A stretch of DNA of 64,000 nt, from NCBI RefSeq assembly GCF_006384975.1, contig NZ_CP021645.1:1578001-1642000 (forward strand). Direction: 5' to 3'. The stretch's first letter is position 1; every line of letters begins with the position of its first letter. The translations under genes were made by a program, and so were the position numbers. Below the pieces are notes generated by a model. That model saw only the letters and a program-made list of their open reading frames with translations. It was not told where the DNA came from and ran no database searches. This stretch comes from Pseudomonas oryzihabitans. GTDB lineage: Bacteria > Pseudomonadota > Gammaproteobacteria > Pseudomonadales > Pseudomonadaceae. Positions 41,041-52,914 of the stretch are shown piece after piece.

Positions 41041-41886
41041 TCAGCGACCCTGCAACGAATGCCCGACGCTGCCCTTCTCTTCCACCTTGGCCGCATCCCA
41101 CAGGGCATCCATCTCCTCCAGGCTTGCCTCCTGGGGCGTGCGCCCCTGGGCTTTCAGGGCGTCCTCGATATAGCGGAAGCGCCGCTCGAACTTGGCATTG
41201 GCCTGGCGCAGGGCGTCCTCGGCATCGACGCGCAGGTGGCGCGCCAGGTTGACCATCACGAACAGCAGGTCACCTACCTCCTCCGCCACCTGTGCGGCCT
41301 GGCCGTTGGCCATGGCCTCGCGGACCTCGTCCAGCTCTTCCTGGATTTTGGCCACCACCGGCGTGGCATCGGCCCAATCGAAGCCGACATTGGCCGCACG
41401 CTTCTGTAACTTGGCCGCGCGACTCAGGGCCGGCAGCGCGGCCGGCACATCGTCCAGCAGCGACAGTTGTTCGGGCGCCGTGGCTTTTTCCGCACGCTCC
41501 TCGGCCTTGATCTCTTCCCAGCGACGCTTGATGGTCGCCTCGTCGAGCCGTGGCAGGTCCAGGGGCCCATGCAGGTCGCCGTCGGGGAAGACATGGGGAT
41601 GGCGGCGCACCAGCTTGCGGGTGATGCCGTCCACCACCTGGGCGAAGTCGAAGTGACCGTCTTCACGACCCAATTGGCTGTAGTAGACGACCTGGAACAA
41701 CAGGTCGCCCAGTTCGTCGCGCACCTGGGGGAAATCACGCTTGGCGATGGCATCGGCGACCTCGTAGGCCTCTTCCAGGGTATGGGGCACGATGCTGGCG
41801 TAGTCCTGCTGCAGATCCCAGGGGCAGCCATGCTGCGGATCGCGCAGCCGGGCCATGAGGTGCAGCAGGTCGTCGAGCTGGTACAT
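41041..41886 (-). CDS. mazG: Nucleoside triphosphate pyrophosphohydrolase MazG
   Basis: A 281-residue protein with two MazG domains. The first has DPQHGCPWDLQQDYASIVPH, TLEEAYEVADAI and VRDELGDLLFQVVYY. The second has KIQEELDEVREAM and VAEEVGDLLFVMVNLARHL. The paired E-x-x-E and E-x-x-D metal motifs are intact. It hydrolyses NTPs, and in E. coli influences (p)ppGpp-related stress, in keeping with the relA neighbour. The ATG at 41884-41886 follows AGGA; a longer frame upstream overlaps the relA terminator and is rejected. Confidence 0.95.
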   Translation of the reverse strand: MYQLDDLLHLMARLRDPQHGCPWDLQQDYASIVPHTLEEAYEVADAIAKRDFPQVRDELGDLLFQVVYYSQLGREDGHFDFAQVVDGITRKLVRRHPHVFPDGDLHGPLDLPRLDEATIKRRWEEIKAEERAEKATAPEQLSLLDDVPAALPALSRAAKLQKRAANVGFDWADATPVVAKIQEELDEVREAMANGQAAQVAEEVGDLLFVMVNLARHLRVDAEDALRQANAKFERRFRYIEDALKAQGRTPQEASLEEMDALWDAAKVEEKGSVGHSLQGR

Positions 41887-41904
41887 GGTGAATCCTGTCG
41901 CCGG

Positions 41905-41932
41905 AAAAAGAGCGAGGCGCCCGGGGCGCCTC
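41905..41932 (-). terminator. Rho-independent terminator of relA
   Basis: On the minus strand, GAGGCGCC and GGCGCCTC (41914-41932) form an 8-bp stem with a 3-base loop, followed by a short T-rich run (41905-41909 complement). It lies between the relA stop and the mazG start, so at least part of relA transcription may end before mazG. Confidence 0.75.
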
Positions 41933-41954
41933 GTGGGGGTCGCGATCACGCCGC

Positions 41955-44195
41955 TCAGGCGGCGCGATTACGCCGGGCTTCGATGATGTTGGGCAGCTGA
42001 GAGATACGCCCGAGCAGGCGCCCGAGGGCATCCAGACCGGGAATCTCGATGGTCAGCAGCATGTTGGCGGTGTTGTCCTCACGATTGCTGCGGGTGTTCA
42101 CCGCCAGCACATTGATCCGCTCGTTGAGCAGGATCTGCGAGACATCGCGCAACAAGCCCGAACGGTCGAAAGCCTTGATGAGGATATCGACCGGATAGGT
42201 CTGTACCGGTACCGGCCCCCAACTCACCTGGATGGTCCGCTCCGGCTCGCGACTGGCCAGCTGCAGGGCGTTGGCACAATCCTGCCGATGGATGGTCACG
42301 CCGCGCCCCAGGGTGATGTAGCCGACGATGGGGTCACCCGGCAGTGGCTGGCAGCAGCCGGCGATTTGGGTCAGCAGATTGCCCACCCCCTGGATCTGCA
42401 CATCGCCGCGTTTGCCCGGCTTGTTGGTGGGCTTGCGCGGAATGAGATCGAGGGTGTCCTGGCCCTTGTCCGGCTCCACCAGTTGCTGGGCCGCGTGCAT
42501 CACATGGGCCAGCCGCAGATCGCCGGCGCCGAGGGCCGCGAGCATGTCCTCGGAACCCTTGTAGTTGACCTTCTCGGCCAGGGTATCGAAGTCCACCGGC
42601 GGCAGCGCCAGGCGCGACAATTCCCGCTCGATCATGGCCTTGCCGGCAGCGACGTTCTGGTCGCGCGCCTGGAACTTGAACCAGTGGACGATCTTGGCCC
42701 GCGCCCGCGAGGTATTCACATAGCCCAGGTTGGGGTTGAGCCAATCACGGCTGGGCGAACCCTGCTTGCCGGTGATGATCTCCACCTGCTCACCGGTCTG
42801 CAGCTGGTAATTCAGCGGCACGATGCGGCCGTTGATCTTGGCCCCGCGGCAGTTGTGGCCGATCTCGGTATGCACCCGATAGGCGAAGTCCAGCGGCGTC
42901 GCGCCCTTGGGCAGGTCGATGGCGTGGCCATCGGGGGTGAAGACATAGACCCGGTCCGGCTCGATGTCGACGCGTAGTTGATCGGCCAGCCCGCCGATGT
43001 CGCCCAGCTCCTCGTGCCACTCCAGCACCTGGCGCAGCCAGGAAATCTTCTCTTCGTAGTGGTTGGACGCCGATTTGACGTCGGTGCCCTTGTAGCGCCA
43101 GTGGGCGCAGACGCCCAGCTCGGCCTCTTCATGCATGGCGTGGGTGCGGATCTGCACCTCCAACACCTTGCCTTCCGGACCGATCACCGCCGTGTGCAGG
43201 GAACGGTAGCCGTTCTCCTTGGGATTGGCGATATAGTCGTCGAACTCGCGGGGAATGTGCCGCCACAGGGTATGCACGATGCCCAGCGCGGTGTAGCAGT
43301 CACGCACCTCGGGCACCAGCACCCGTACGGCCCGCACGTCATAGATCTGGCTGAATTCCAGGCCCTTGCGCTGCATCTTCCGCCAGATGGAATAGATGTG
43401 CTTGGCTCGCCCGCTGATATCGGACTTGATACCGGTGGCGGTGAGCTCGTCACGCAACTGCTGCATGACGTCGGCGATGTACTGCTCGCGATCCAGCCGC
43501 CGCTCGTGGAGCAAGGTGGCGATCTGCTTGTACTGCTGCGGCTCCAGGTAACGGAAGGACAGGTCCTCCAGCTCCCACTTGATGTGACCGATGCCCAGGC
43601 GATGGGCCAGGGGCGCATAGATGTCGGCGACCTCGCGGGCCACCCGGTTGCGGCGCTCTTCGGTGGCGTTCTTCACCGCGCGGATGGCGCAGGTCCTCTC
43701 GGCCAGCTTGATCAGGGCCACGCGCACGTCATCGACCATGGCCACCAGCATCCGCCGCAGGTTGTCCACCTGGGTCTGGCTGCCCAGGACCATGGACTTG
43801 CGCGGATTGAGACTTTCGCTGATCGCCGCCATGCGCAGCACGCCTTCGATCAGCTTGGCCACCACCGGCCCGAAATGCTCGGTGGCCGATTTGAGACTGG
43901 CCTTGCCTTCACGGACCGCGCGATAGACGATGGCGGCGATCAGGCTGTCCTGGTCCAACTTGAGGTCGGCGAGGATCTCCGCCATCTCAAGGCCGGTATG
44001 GAAACTGGATGTCCCCTCCGCCCAGGAGTGCTCGATCTGTCCGGAATTCTCTTCCGCCGTGCGGGCGAAGCCGCAGGCGTCCAGCAAGGCCTCGCGATCG
44101 AGATTAGGATCCACGCTCTGGATGTGATCCAGCCAGGCATGGAGGTTGATGCTGCCATCGACGTTGACTGGCTGATGCGCTCTGACCTGTACCAT
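41955..44195 (-). CDS. relA: GTP pyrophosphokinase (stringent response)
   Basis: A 746-residue RelA-type (p)ppGpp synthetase. The N-terminal hydrolase-like domain has degenerated metal residues (FHTGLEMAEILADLKLD in place of the His-Asp motif), as in RelA as opposed to SpoT. The synthetase domain is present (DVRAVRVLVPEVRDCYTALG, GYRSLHTAVIGPEGKVLEVQ), then TGS (YVFTPDGHAIDLPKGATPLD), helical, zinc-finger (IAGCCQPLPGDPIVGYITLG) and ACT regions. It senses uncharged tRNA on ribosomes. The ATG at 44195 follows AGGAAGGGG. It is 62 bp after rlmD, with a small hairpin (GGCTCGC/GCGAGCC) in the gap. Confidence 0.96.
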   Translation of the reverse strand: MVQVRAHQPVNVDGSINLHAWLDHIQSVDPNLDREALLDACGFARTAEENSGQIEHSWAEGTSSFHTGLEMAEILADLKLDQDSLIAAIVYRAVREGKASLKSATEHFGPVVAKLIEGVLRMAAISESLNPRKSMVLGSQTQVDNLRRMLVAMVDDVRVALIKLAERTCAIRAVKNATEERRNRVAREVADIYAPLAHRLGIGHIKWELEDLSFRYLEPQQYKQIATLLHERRLDREQYIADVMQQLRDELTATGIKSDISGRAKHIYSIWRKMQRKGLEFSQIYDVRAVRVLVPEVRDCYTALGIVHTLWRHIPREFDDYIANPKENGYRSLHTAVIGPEGKVLEVQIRTHAMHEEAELGVCAHWRYKGTDVKSASNHYEEKISWLRQVLEWHEELGDIGGLADQLRVDIEPDRVYVFTPDGHAIDLPKGATPLDFAYRVHTEIGHNCRGAKINGRIVPLNYQLQTGEQVEIITGKQGSPSRDWLNPNLGYVNTSRARAKIVHWFKFQARDQNVAAGKAMIERELSRLALPPVDFDTLAEKVNYKGSEDMLAALGAGDLRLAHVMHAAQQLVEPDKGQDTLDLIPRKPTNKPGKRGDVQIQGVGNLLTQIAGCCQPLPGDPIVGYITLGRGVTIHRQDCANALQLASREPERTIQVSWGPVPVQTYPVDILIKAFDRSGLLRDVSQILLNERINVLAVNTRSNREDNTANMLLTIEIPGLDALGRLLGRISQLPNIIEARRNRAA

Positions 44196-44257
44196 CTACC
44201 CCTTCCTCACGGCGCAGCGTTCTCGCCGGATTGGCTCGCAGCGTTGGCGAGCCGTCG

Positions 44258-45619
44258 TTAGCCGGGCATCCCGCCCGCTTCGAACAACACCATGGCTTCC
44301 ACATGGGCAGTCTGGGGGAACATGTCGAGAATCCCCGCCCGCGTCATGCGATAGCCCTGTCGCACCAGTTCACCCGCATCCCGTGCCAGGGTGGACGGAT
44401 TGCAGGACACATAGACCAGTCGCCCCACCCCCAGTCCCTTGAGCTGCCGGACGACTTCCAACGCACCATCGCGCGGCGGATCCAGCAAGGCCAGCGAATG
44501 GGCGCCCAATTCGGTGGGCAGCGGGTTCGACAGGTCCACCTGTAGAAAGTGCGCGTTGCCGATGCCGTTGTCACGTGCATTTTGTATTGCCCGTGATGTC
44601 ATCGCCGCCACCCCTTCGATCCCGGTCACCGCGGCGGCCCGGCGGGCCAGCGGCAGGGAGAAGTTGCCCAGACCGCAGAACAGATCGAGCACCCGATCAC
44701 CGGCCCCCGGCGCCAACCAGTCCAAGGCCTGGGCGACCATCGCCACGTTGATGGGCGCATTGACCTGGACGAAATCGCCCGGCTGATAGGCGAGCGTCAC
44801 GTCCCAGTCCGCCAGCCGATAACCCAGGGTGACATCCGCCTGATCAGGCGTTGGCTCGCCCTTGCCTTGCCACCAGAGCTGAACCTGCCCGGCCGCGCAG
44901 AAGTCGCGCAGGCGCGCCTGATCGCCGAGCAACAAGGCCTGGGTATGACGGACCAACAGCGCGGTCGCGGTGCCCTGGAACAACTCCACATGGCCTATGG
45001 CCTGGGGGCGCTCCAGGCCAGCCAGCAGCTCCGGCAGGGCCCGTAGCAGCGGCTGCAACTCCGGGACCAGCACCAGGCAGTCGTCCGGTGTGACGATGTC
45101 CTGACTGGCCTCGGCGCGAAAGCCCACGTCCAGCCGGCCCTGGCGCTCGTCCCAACGCACGGCGACCCGGGCCCGCCGGCGATAGCCGAATTCGGGACCG
45201 ACCAAGGGCTCTGCCCAGGCCAGGGGCTGGGTACCGGCCAGGCGCTGGAATTGTTCCGCCAGGGCCTGCTGCTTGAGCGTCAACTGGTCGGCATGGGGCA
45301 GGTGCTGCAGCGTACAGCCGCCGCAGCGGTCAGCCACGGTGCAAGGCGGTGTGCGCCGTAGTGGGCTGGCCTCCAGCACCTTGAGGGTACGGGCCTCCAC
45401 CACCTGGCTGCGGGCACCGAGCACTCGCGCCTCAATACGTTCGCCCGGCAGGGCACCGGTGACGAACCAGGTCCGCCCGCCTTCGTGACCAATGCCACGG
45501 CCGTCGTTGGACAGCCGCTCGATACTCAGCACCTGGCGCTTGCCGGTCGGTACCGCGGCCGGACGCGAACCGCCTGCGGGCTGGAAGCGCAGGCCCCCGC
45601 CTCGCTTAGCGCGGGTCAT
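44258..45619 (-). CDS. rlmD: 23S rRNA (uracil-1939-C5)-methyltransferase
   Basis: A 453-residue SAM-dependent methyltransferase. N-terminal TRAM domain ([20 protein letters not shown]), Fe-S cluster cysteines ([17 protein letters not shown]), the SAM site [16 protein letters not shown], and the catalytic region [11 protein letters not shown] and [12 protein letters not shown] with the nucleophilic Cys. The ATG at 45617-45619 overlaps the end of cysM by 14 bp; the longer frame upstream is within cysM. It is part of the conserved cysM-rlmD-relA-mazG block. Confidence 0.95.
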   Translation of the reverse strand: MTRAKRGGGLRFQPAGGSRPAAVPTGKRQVLSIERLSNDGRGIGHEGGRTWFVTGALPGERIEARVLGARSQVVEARTLKVLEASPLRRTPPCTVADRCGGCTLQHLPHADQLTLKQQALAEQFQRLAGTQPLAWAEPLVGPEFGYRRRARVAVRWDERQGRLDVGFRAEASQDIVTPDDCLVLVPELQPLLRALPELLAGLERPQAIGHVELFQGTATALLVRHTQALLLGDQARLRDFCAAGQVQLWWQGKGEPTPDQADVTLGYRLADWDVTLAYQPGDFVQVNAPINVAMVAQALDWLAPGAGDRVLDLFCGLGNFSLPLARRAAAVTGIEGVAAMTSRAIQNARDNGIGNAHFLQVDLSNPLPTELGAHSLALLDPPRDGALEVVRQLKGLGVGRLVYVSCNPSTLARDAGELVRQGYRMTRAGILDMFPQTAHVEAMVLFEAGGMPG

Positions 45620-46505
45620 AGACGCCAGTCGACAGATAACGATCACCGCGGTCACAGATGATCGCCACGATCACCGCATTCTCGACTTCGCGGGCGATGC
45701 GCAGCGCACCGGCCACCGAACCACCGGACGATACGCCGCAGAAGATGCCTTCTTCGCGCGCCAGGCGGCGCATGGTGTCCTCGGCCTCCTGCTGGGACAT
45801 GTCGATGATGCGATCCACGCGGCTGGCCTCGTAGATCTTCGGCAGATAGGCCTCCGGCCAGCGCCGGATACCGGGAATGGCGGCGCCCTCTGCCGGCTGC
45901 AGACCGACGATCTGCACGGCGGGGTTCTGCTCCTTAAGGTAGCGCGAGGTCCCCATGATGGTCCCGGTGGTACCCATGGAGCTGACGAAATGGGTGATGC
46001 TGCCGTGGGTCTGGCGCCAGATTTCCGGGCCGGTCCCCAGGTAATGGGCGATCGGATTGTCGCCATTGCCGAACTGATCGAGCACCTTGCCGCGGCCTTC
46101 GGCCTGCATGCGGGTGGCCAGGTCGCGCGCGCCTTCCATGCCCTCTTCCTTGCTGACCAGGATGAGTTCGGCGCCATAGGCGGTCATGGCCGCCTTACGT
46201 TCGGCGCTGGAGTTGTCGGGCATGATCAGGATCATGCGGTAGCCCATGATGGCGGCGGCCATGGCCAGGGCGATCCCGGTATTGCCAGAGGTGGCCTCAA
46301 TGAGGGTGTCACCGGGCTGGATGTCGCCGCGGGCCTCGGCCTGGCGGATCATCGACAGCGCCGGCCGGTCCTTCACCGAACCCGCCGGATTGTTGCCTTC
46401 CAGCTTGAGCAGCACGGTACTGCGGGTGTCGCCGGCCAGGCGCTGCAGACGCACCAAAGGCGTGTTACCGATGCAATCGGCGATGGTGGGATAGTGCAGA
46501 CTCAT
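45606..46505 (-). CDS. cysM: Cysteine synthase B
   Basis: A 299-residue PLP-dependent enzyme that makes cysteine from O-acetylserine and sulfide or thiosulfate. The PLP lysine lies in [15 protein letters not shown], the substrate loop is [17 protein letters not shown], and the phosphate-binding glycines are in [26 protein letters not shown] is typical of CysM rather than CysK. It is divergent from gacS across the esterase gene, the arrangement common in pseudomonads. Its partner serine acetyltransferase is at 9.6 kb. Confidence 0.95.
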   Translation of the reverse strand: MSLHYPTIADCIGNTPLVRLQRLAGDTRSTVLLKLEGNNPAGSVKDRPALSMIRQAEARGDIQPGDTLIEATSGNTGIALAMAAAIMGYRMILIMPDNSSAERKAAMTAYGAELILVSKEEGMEGARDLATRMQAEGRGKVLDQFGNGDNPIAHYLGTGPEIWRQTHGSITHFVSSMGTTGTIMGTSRYLKEQNPAVQIVGLQPAEGAAIPGIRRWPEAYLPKIYEASRVDRIIDMSQQEAEDTMRRLAREEGIFCGVSSGGSVAGALRIAREVENAVIVAIICDRGDRYLSTGVYDPR

Positions 46506-46585
46506 GGATCAGCTCGTTCCGCCTGGGGTGAAAGCCTTCCATGATACCCCCAAACCCGCGCCGACCCCACCCGTCCGGCGCACCG

Positions 46586-47476
46586 CTACAACCGGGGCGC
46601 GGCGACCCCGTCGCTGGCCACCTCCAGCGCCACGGGCAGACTGATCGACAGGATCGCCTCCGGGCCCAGGTTGGGCCTTACCTGGGACGTCACCTGCAAG
46701 CCCGGCAGCCCCGCCAGACGTTCGGCCAAGCGCTTGGGTGCATCGGGCGCGACCTTGCGCGTCAGGTCCTCGCTGCCGGAGAACAGCCAGAGCTGCACCG
46801 GCCGGGCACCACCCACCCCCTGGAATTGCTCGGCGCGCTTGAGGATATGGCCCTGCTGCCAGCCATAGGCCACGTCGCTCGCCACGTAGCGCTGGAAGGC
46901 TTGCGGCTGGCGGTAGAGGGTGTCGAGCACGAACAGGCCGCCGTAGCCATGCCCCCAGAGCGTCTGGCGATTGGGATCCACCGGCACGCTCTGGGTCAGC
47001 AGCGGCTTGATGCGCTGCTCGATCAGGTCGAGAAAGGCGCTGGAGCCGCCCGCTGGCCAGTCCTTGCGCACATCGTCGCGGTTGCGTCCGCCACCTATAG
47101 CCGGAGTGAAGTCATAGGTGCGCTCCTGCATGGCATCGGCCGCGTCGGCGTAGCCAATCGCCACCAGCGCGGGAGGATTCTTCAGTTTGTGCGGCGACAG
47201 CCAGACGTCCTGCAGTTGCGCCAGGGCGGCATCGCCATCGAGCAGGAAGAGCGCGGGATAACCCATCATCGGCGCCGGCTGCTTGGGGATACCGATGTAG
47301 ACCCGATAGCGCCGCTTGCCGTCCACCGAGTTCAGCAGATGGGTCTCGAAGCTGTAGTACATCGACCCCCGCTCCACCAAGGTGCCTTTCCTGGGCTCCT
47401 GGGCCAGGGTCGGTGCCACCCAGCCGACACCCAGCATCAGGGCACCCGCCAGGACCAGACTGCAACTCTTCTTCAA
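46586..47476 (-). CDS. Secreted alpha/beta-hydrolase (IroE-like esterase family) lacking the Ser nucleophile
   Basis: A 296-residue protein with a signal peptide (KKSCSLVLAGALMLGVGWVA, ending near TLAQE). The fold and motifs follow the esterase-D/siderophore-esterase group (RRYRVYIGIPKQPAPMMGYP, ALFLLDGDAAL). The nucleophile elbow, normally G-H-S-Y-G-G, reads LWGHGYGGLFVLDTLY, so Ser is replaced by Gly. It may bind rather than cleave a ligand. The start is taken as TTG at 47474-47476 with GAGGAAAG upstream; the longer frame to 47515 has no better site. It is 80 bp upstream of cysM on the same strand. Confidence 0.78.
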   Translation of the reverse strand: MKKSCSLVLAGALMLGVGWVAPTLAQEPRKGTLVERGSMYYSFETHLLNSVDGKRRYRVYIGIPKQPAPMMGYPALFLLDGDAALAQLQDVWLSPHKLKNPPALVAIGYADAADAMQERTYDFTPAIGGGRNRDDVRKDWPAGGSSAFLDLIEQRIKPLLTQSVPVDPNRQTLWGHGYGGLFVLDTLYRQPQAFQRYVASDVAYGWQQGHILKRAEQFQGVGGARPVQLWLFSGSEDLTRKVAPDAPKRLAERLAGLPGLQVTSQVRPNLGPEAILSISLPVALEVASDGVAAPRL

Positions 47477-47686
47477 AAGACTTTCCTCGACAGACCACAC
47501 CGGAGCGACCGGCAATCCCTACCAGACCGCCGTCGGGAGCGATGGTTGTACGCCCCGGAGCGGGTCCGTGGCATCGTTCGCGAATTTTCCCGGATCGCTG
47601 CTCTGGGAGGTGCGACCCCTTTCGCAAAGAATCTCTTTACATTCGGCAATGGGGTTAGACTTGCCAATTTGCTCGGGAGATGAGCC

Positions 47687-50455
<2,769 letters not shown>

Positions 50456-50461
50456 GCGGCG

Positions 50462-51559
50462 TCAGTCCTCGAACAGCCTGAGCTGGAGAGCGGCCTCGCG
50501 CAGATCGATAAGCCGCACGCCCACACCGAGCAGCCGTACCGGCCGATTACCTCGACGGTACGCCTGTTCCAACAGCCGCCGGTAGCTGTCGAGATCCCGA
50601 CCGGCGCCCTGCTGTTCGAGGGTCGTCTGGGTGAAGTCGTGAAACTTGACCTTTATGAAGGGTCGTTCCGGGCGATAGCGGTCGGCCAGCCGCGTCAACC
50701 GCTCTTCGAGCTTCGCCAATAGCTCGGGCAATTCCTGCACACAGGCCGCCGCATCGGGCAGGTCGCGGTCATAGGTGCGCTCCACGCTGGCCGACTGCCG
50801 CTGGCTATCCACCTTTACCTGGCGTTCGTCGATACCATGCGCCAGGGACCAGAGACGCTCGCCGAAGCTGCCGAATTCGCGCAGCAGGTCGAAGCGCGAC
50901 CAGCTCTGCAGATCGCTGCACAGGACGATCCCGCGGCGCTTGAGCTTATCCGCCGTGACCTTGCCCACTCCGTGCAGCTTGGCCACCGGCAGCACGGCAA
51001 CGAAGTCGGCCACTTCCTGGGGCGCAATGACGAACAGCCCGTTGGGCTTTTTCCAATCGCTGGCGATCTTGGCGAGAAACTTGTTGGGCGCCACCCCGGC
51101 GGACACCGTGATGTTCAGCTCTTCCCAGACCCGCCGCCGGATGTCGCGGGCGATGAGGGTGGCGCTGCCGTTGAACAGGTCGCAGCGGGTGACATCCAGG
51201 TAGGCCTCGTCCAGCGACAGCGGCTCGATCAGGTCGGTGTAGTCCTGGAAGATCCCATGGATCTGCCGCGAGACCTCCTTGTAGACGTCGAAGCGTGGCT
51301 TGACGAACACCAGATCCGGACAGAGCTTCTGCGCCTGGTGGGACGACATGGCAGAGCGCACGCCAAAGGCGCGGGCTTCGTAGTTACAGGTCGCCACCAC
51401 GCCGCGCCGATCGGGCGTACCGCCTACGGCCAGCGGCTTGCCACCCAGGCGCGGATCGTCGCGCATCTCGATGGACGCATAGAAACAGTCGCAATCGACA
51501 TGGATGATCTTGCGCTGGCGCTTGGGAGAAAGAGACTCGAGAGAATCGTCCGGGGCCAT
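50462..51559 (-). CDS. dinB: DNA polymerase IV
   Basis: A 365-residue Y-family translesion polymerase. Catalytic carboxylates are in IIHVDCDCFYASIEM and EPLSLDEAYLDVT; the steric and fingers segments (GVVATCNYEARAFGVRSAM) and the helix-hairpin-helix LHGVGKVTADKLKRRGI are present. The C-terminal little-finger domain ends in LQLRLFED, a plausible beta-clamp-binding tail. The start is uncertain: ATG at 51559 is used, and an in-frame GTG at 51583 has no better ribosome site. It converges on gacS with a 6-bp gap. Confidence 0.94.
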   Translation of the reverse strand: MAPDDSLESLSPKRQRKIIHVDCDCFYASIEMRDDPRLGGKPLAVGGTPDRRGVVATCNYEARAFGVRSAMSSHQAQKLCPDLVFVKPRFDVYKEVSRQIHGIFQDYTDLIEPLSLDEAYLDVTRCDLFNGSATLIARDIRRRVWEELNITVSAGVAPNKFLAKIASDWKKPNGLFVIAPQEVADFVAVLPVAKLHGVGKVTADKLKRRGIVLCSDLQSWSRFDLLREFGSFGERLWSLAHGIDERQVKVDSQRQSASVERTYDRDLPDAAACVQELPELLAKLEERLTRLADRYRPERPFIKVKFHDFTQTTLEQQGAGRDLDSYRRLLEQAYRRGNRPVRLLGVGVRLIDLREAALQLRLFED

Positions 51560-51651
51560 GGGAAAGGATGCCGAGCCGGGCACTGCAGCTGAATATCCGT
51601 ACAGTAAGCCAAGACCCGGGGACTTTGTCCATGATGGACGACGAACTGCGA

Positions 51652-51885
51652 TCAGCCAACGTCCTGCAGCAGTCGCTGCCGATGGATGACCTCTTCGCGC
51701 AATTCGTCCACCAATGCCTTGAGGTCATGGGCATGGTGCAACTGATCGTAATAGAGGTCACGTTCGGCGATGACGCCATCCGGAGTAGTCACCATCAGAC
51801 GCGCGAAATGCTCGCTGCGCTCGAAGAATTCGATACGACCGAGACTGCGCAGATGATCGAGTAGGGTTTCCAGCAAGAGATTCAT
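51652..51885 (-). CDS. Small hypothetical protein upstream of dinB
   Basis: A 77-residue soluble protein I do not recognise (MNLLLETLLDHLRSLGRIEF, then ERSEHFARLMVTTPDG and a charged helical C-terminus LKALVDELREEVIHRQRLL). The ATG at 51885 has GGAG eight bases upstream. It lies between a 108-codon gene and dinB on the same strand, 92 bp before dinB. Coding is supported by the ribosome site and codon pattern. A competing plus-strand frame (51568-51864) has no ribosome site. Confidence 0.6.
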   Translation of the reverse strand: MNLLLETLLDHLRSLGRIEFFERSEHFARLMVTTPDGVIAERDLYYDQLHHAHDLKALVDELREEVIHRQRLLQDVG

Positions 51886-51909
51886 GGTGGCCACTCCGGA
51901 CTTTCCTGG

Positions 51910-52236
51910 TCAAACGGCTCGGTCACGCTGCCCGTCGTCGAACGGACCCTCTTCGTCATTGACAGGGACGATCCGCTCTTCGAAATGGCCGGGGCGGACA
52001 TGGCGGGACGGGGCGTCCAGCAGCTCCTGAGCACAGGCACGGAGCGTCTGCATGTCATCGACCAGTCTTTCGACTTTGTCTACGACCTGAAGTGCCATTT
52101 CGCCAGCGCCAACGGCGCTGCTACCGGCCAGTGCCAATGACAGGTTGCACAGCTGCACGACGAGTGCCGGTACGTCCTGCTCCATTACGCGCATGATGCG
52201 CTGATCCAGACAGCTCGAGTCCTGAGAAGGGTTCAT
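51910..52236 (-). CDS. Small hypothetical protein
   Basis: A 108-residue acidic, probably cytoplasmic protein of unknown role. The centre is helical (VVQLCNLSLALAGSSAVGAG, EMALQVVDKVERLVDDMQTL) and the C-terminus is charged (FEERIVPVNDEEGPFDDGQR). The ATG at 52236 follows GGAGAACACC, a clear ribosome site; the in-frame ATG at 52248 overlaps that site. It is 24 bp upstream of the 77-residue gene and probably co-transcribed. Confidence 0.65.
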   Translation of the reverse strand: MNPSQDSSCLDQRIMRVMEQDVPALVVQLCNLSLALAGSSAVGAGEMALQVVDKVERLVDDMQTLRACAQELLDAPSRHVRPGHFEERIVPVNDEEGPFDDGQRDRAV

Positions 52237-52407
52237 GGTGTTCTCCATAACAGACGCCAAAGATAGCATATGGCCATTACCCTCCCCCACTCATCTCATG
52301 GCGTTTTGCAATCACGTTCTCATTGCATTTGCCGGGCACTCATCGAATTTCCGGACTCTTTCCAGGACAGGCAGGTCGACTGAGCACGTACAACCGGGAG
52401 ACCTCTC

Positions 52408-52554
52408 ATGAAACGCCCTCTACTCCTTTCCTGTGCCCTGCTCGCTACCCTGGCCCTCGGCGGCTGTTTCGATCGTGATCAGTCGGATCAACAGAACCGC
52501 TCCAGTGGTGAAAAAGCCTCGGTCCAGATGCAGAAAAGCGATGCCGACAAGTGA
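52408..52554 (+). CDS. Small lipoprotein
   Basis: A 48-residue protein. MKRPLLLSCALLATLALGGC is a type II signal with lipobox L-G-G-C, so the Cys20 would be lipidated, leaving a 29-residue hydrophilic tail (FDRDQSDQQNRSSGEKASVQ and on). GGGAG precedes the ATG at the right distance. It resembles the many tiny entericidin-like or structural lipoproteins of pseudomonads; the role is unknown. Confidence 0.75.
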   Translation: MKRPLLLSCALLATLALGGCFDRDQSDQQNRSSGEKASVQMQKSDADK

Positions 52555-52603
52555 CACTCACCCGGCGCGGCCGAATAACTCCTTGATGAATATTAAATTT
52601 TTC

Positions 52604-52631
52604 TTGACGAATTTTTTCTTGGCCCTATACT
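52604..52631 (+). promoter_or_regulatory. Sigma-70 promoter of the initiator tRNA
   Basis: TTGACG (-35, 52604-52609) and TATACT (-10, 52626-52631) are separated by 16 bp and followed by a GC-rich discriminator (GAGCCCC) 13 bp before the tRNA. This is a near-consensus strong promoter, with the GC-rich discriminator expected for stringent control. Confidence 0.8.
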
Positions 52632-52644
52632 GAGCCCCATCGGA

Positions 52645-52721
<77 letters not shown>

Positions 52722-52730
52722 AATTCGAAA

Positions 52731-52758
52731 AAACCACTCTCTTGAGTGGTTTTTTTTT
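52731..52758 (+). terminator. Terminator of the initiator tRNA gene
   Basis: AAACCACTC (52731-52739) pairs with GAGTGGTTT (52744-52752) around a TCTT loop, followed by a run of T to 52758. It is a canonical rho-independent terminator 10 bp after the tRNA. Confidence 0.92.
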
Positions 52759-52914
52759 GCTCGAAATTTGGCCTGATGGCGAGCTTCGAGCGGTGCGAAC
52801 TCTGTAGCGTGAACTGCTACAAAGATTGGTATAGAGCTTTTTTATCTGTACAAGGCTTGGCAAACCGCGCGCGACCAGTAATCTGACGCGCGTTTCCTGT
52901 TAAGAGGAGTTTGC

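Noticed and set aside
41955..44195. relA as a bifunctional SpoT
   Set aside because: The His-Asp hydrolase residues are degenerate (FHTGLEMA), and the neighbourhood is that of relA.
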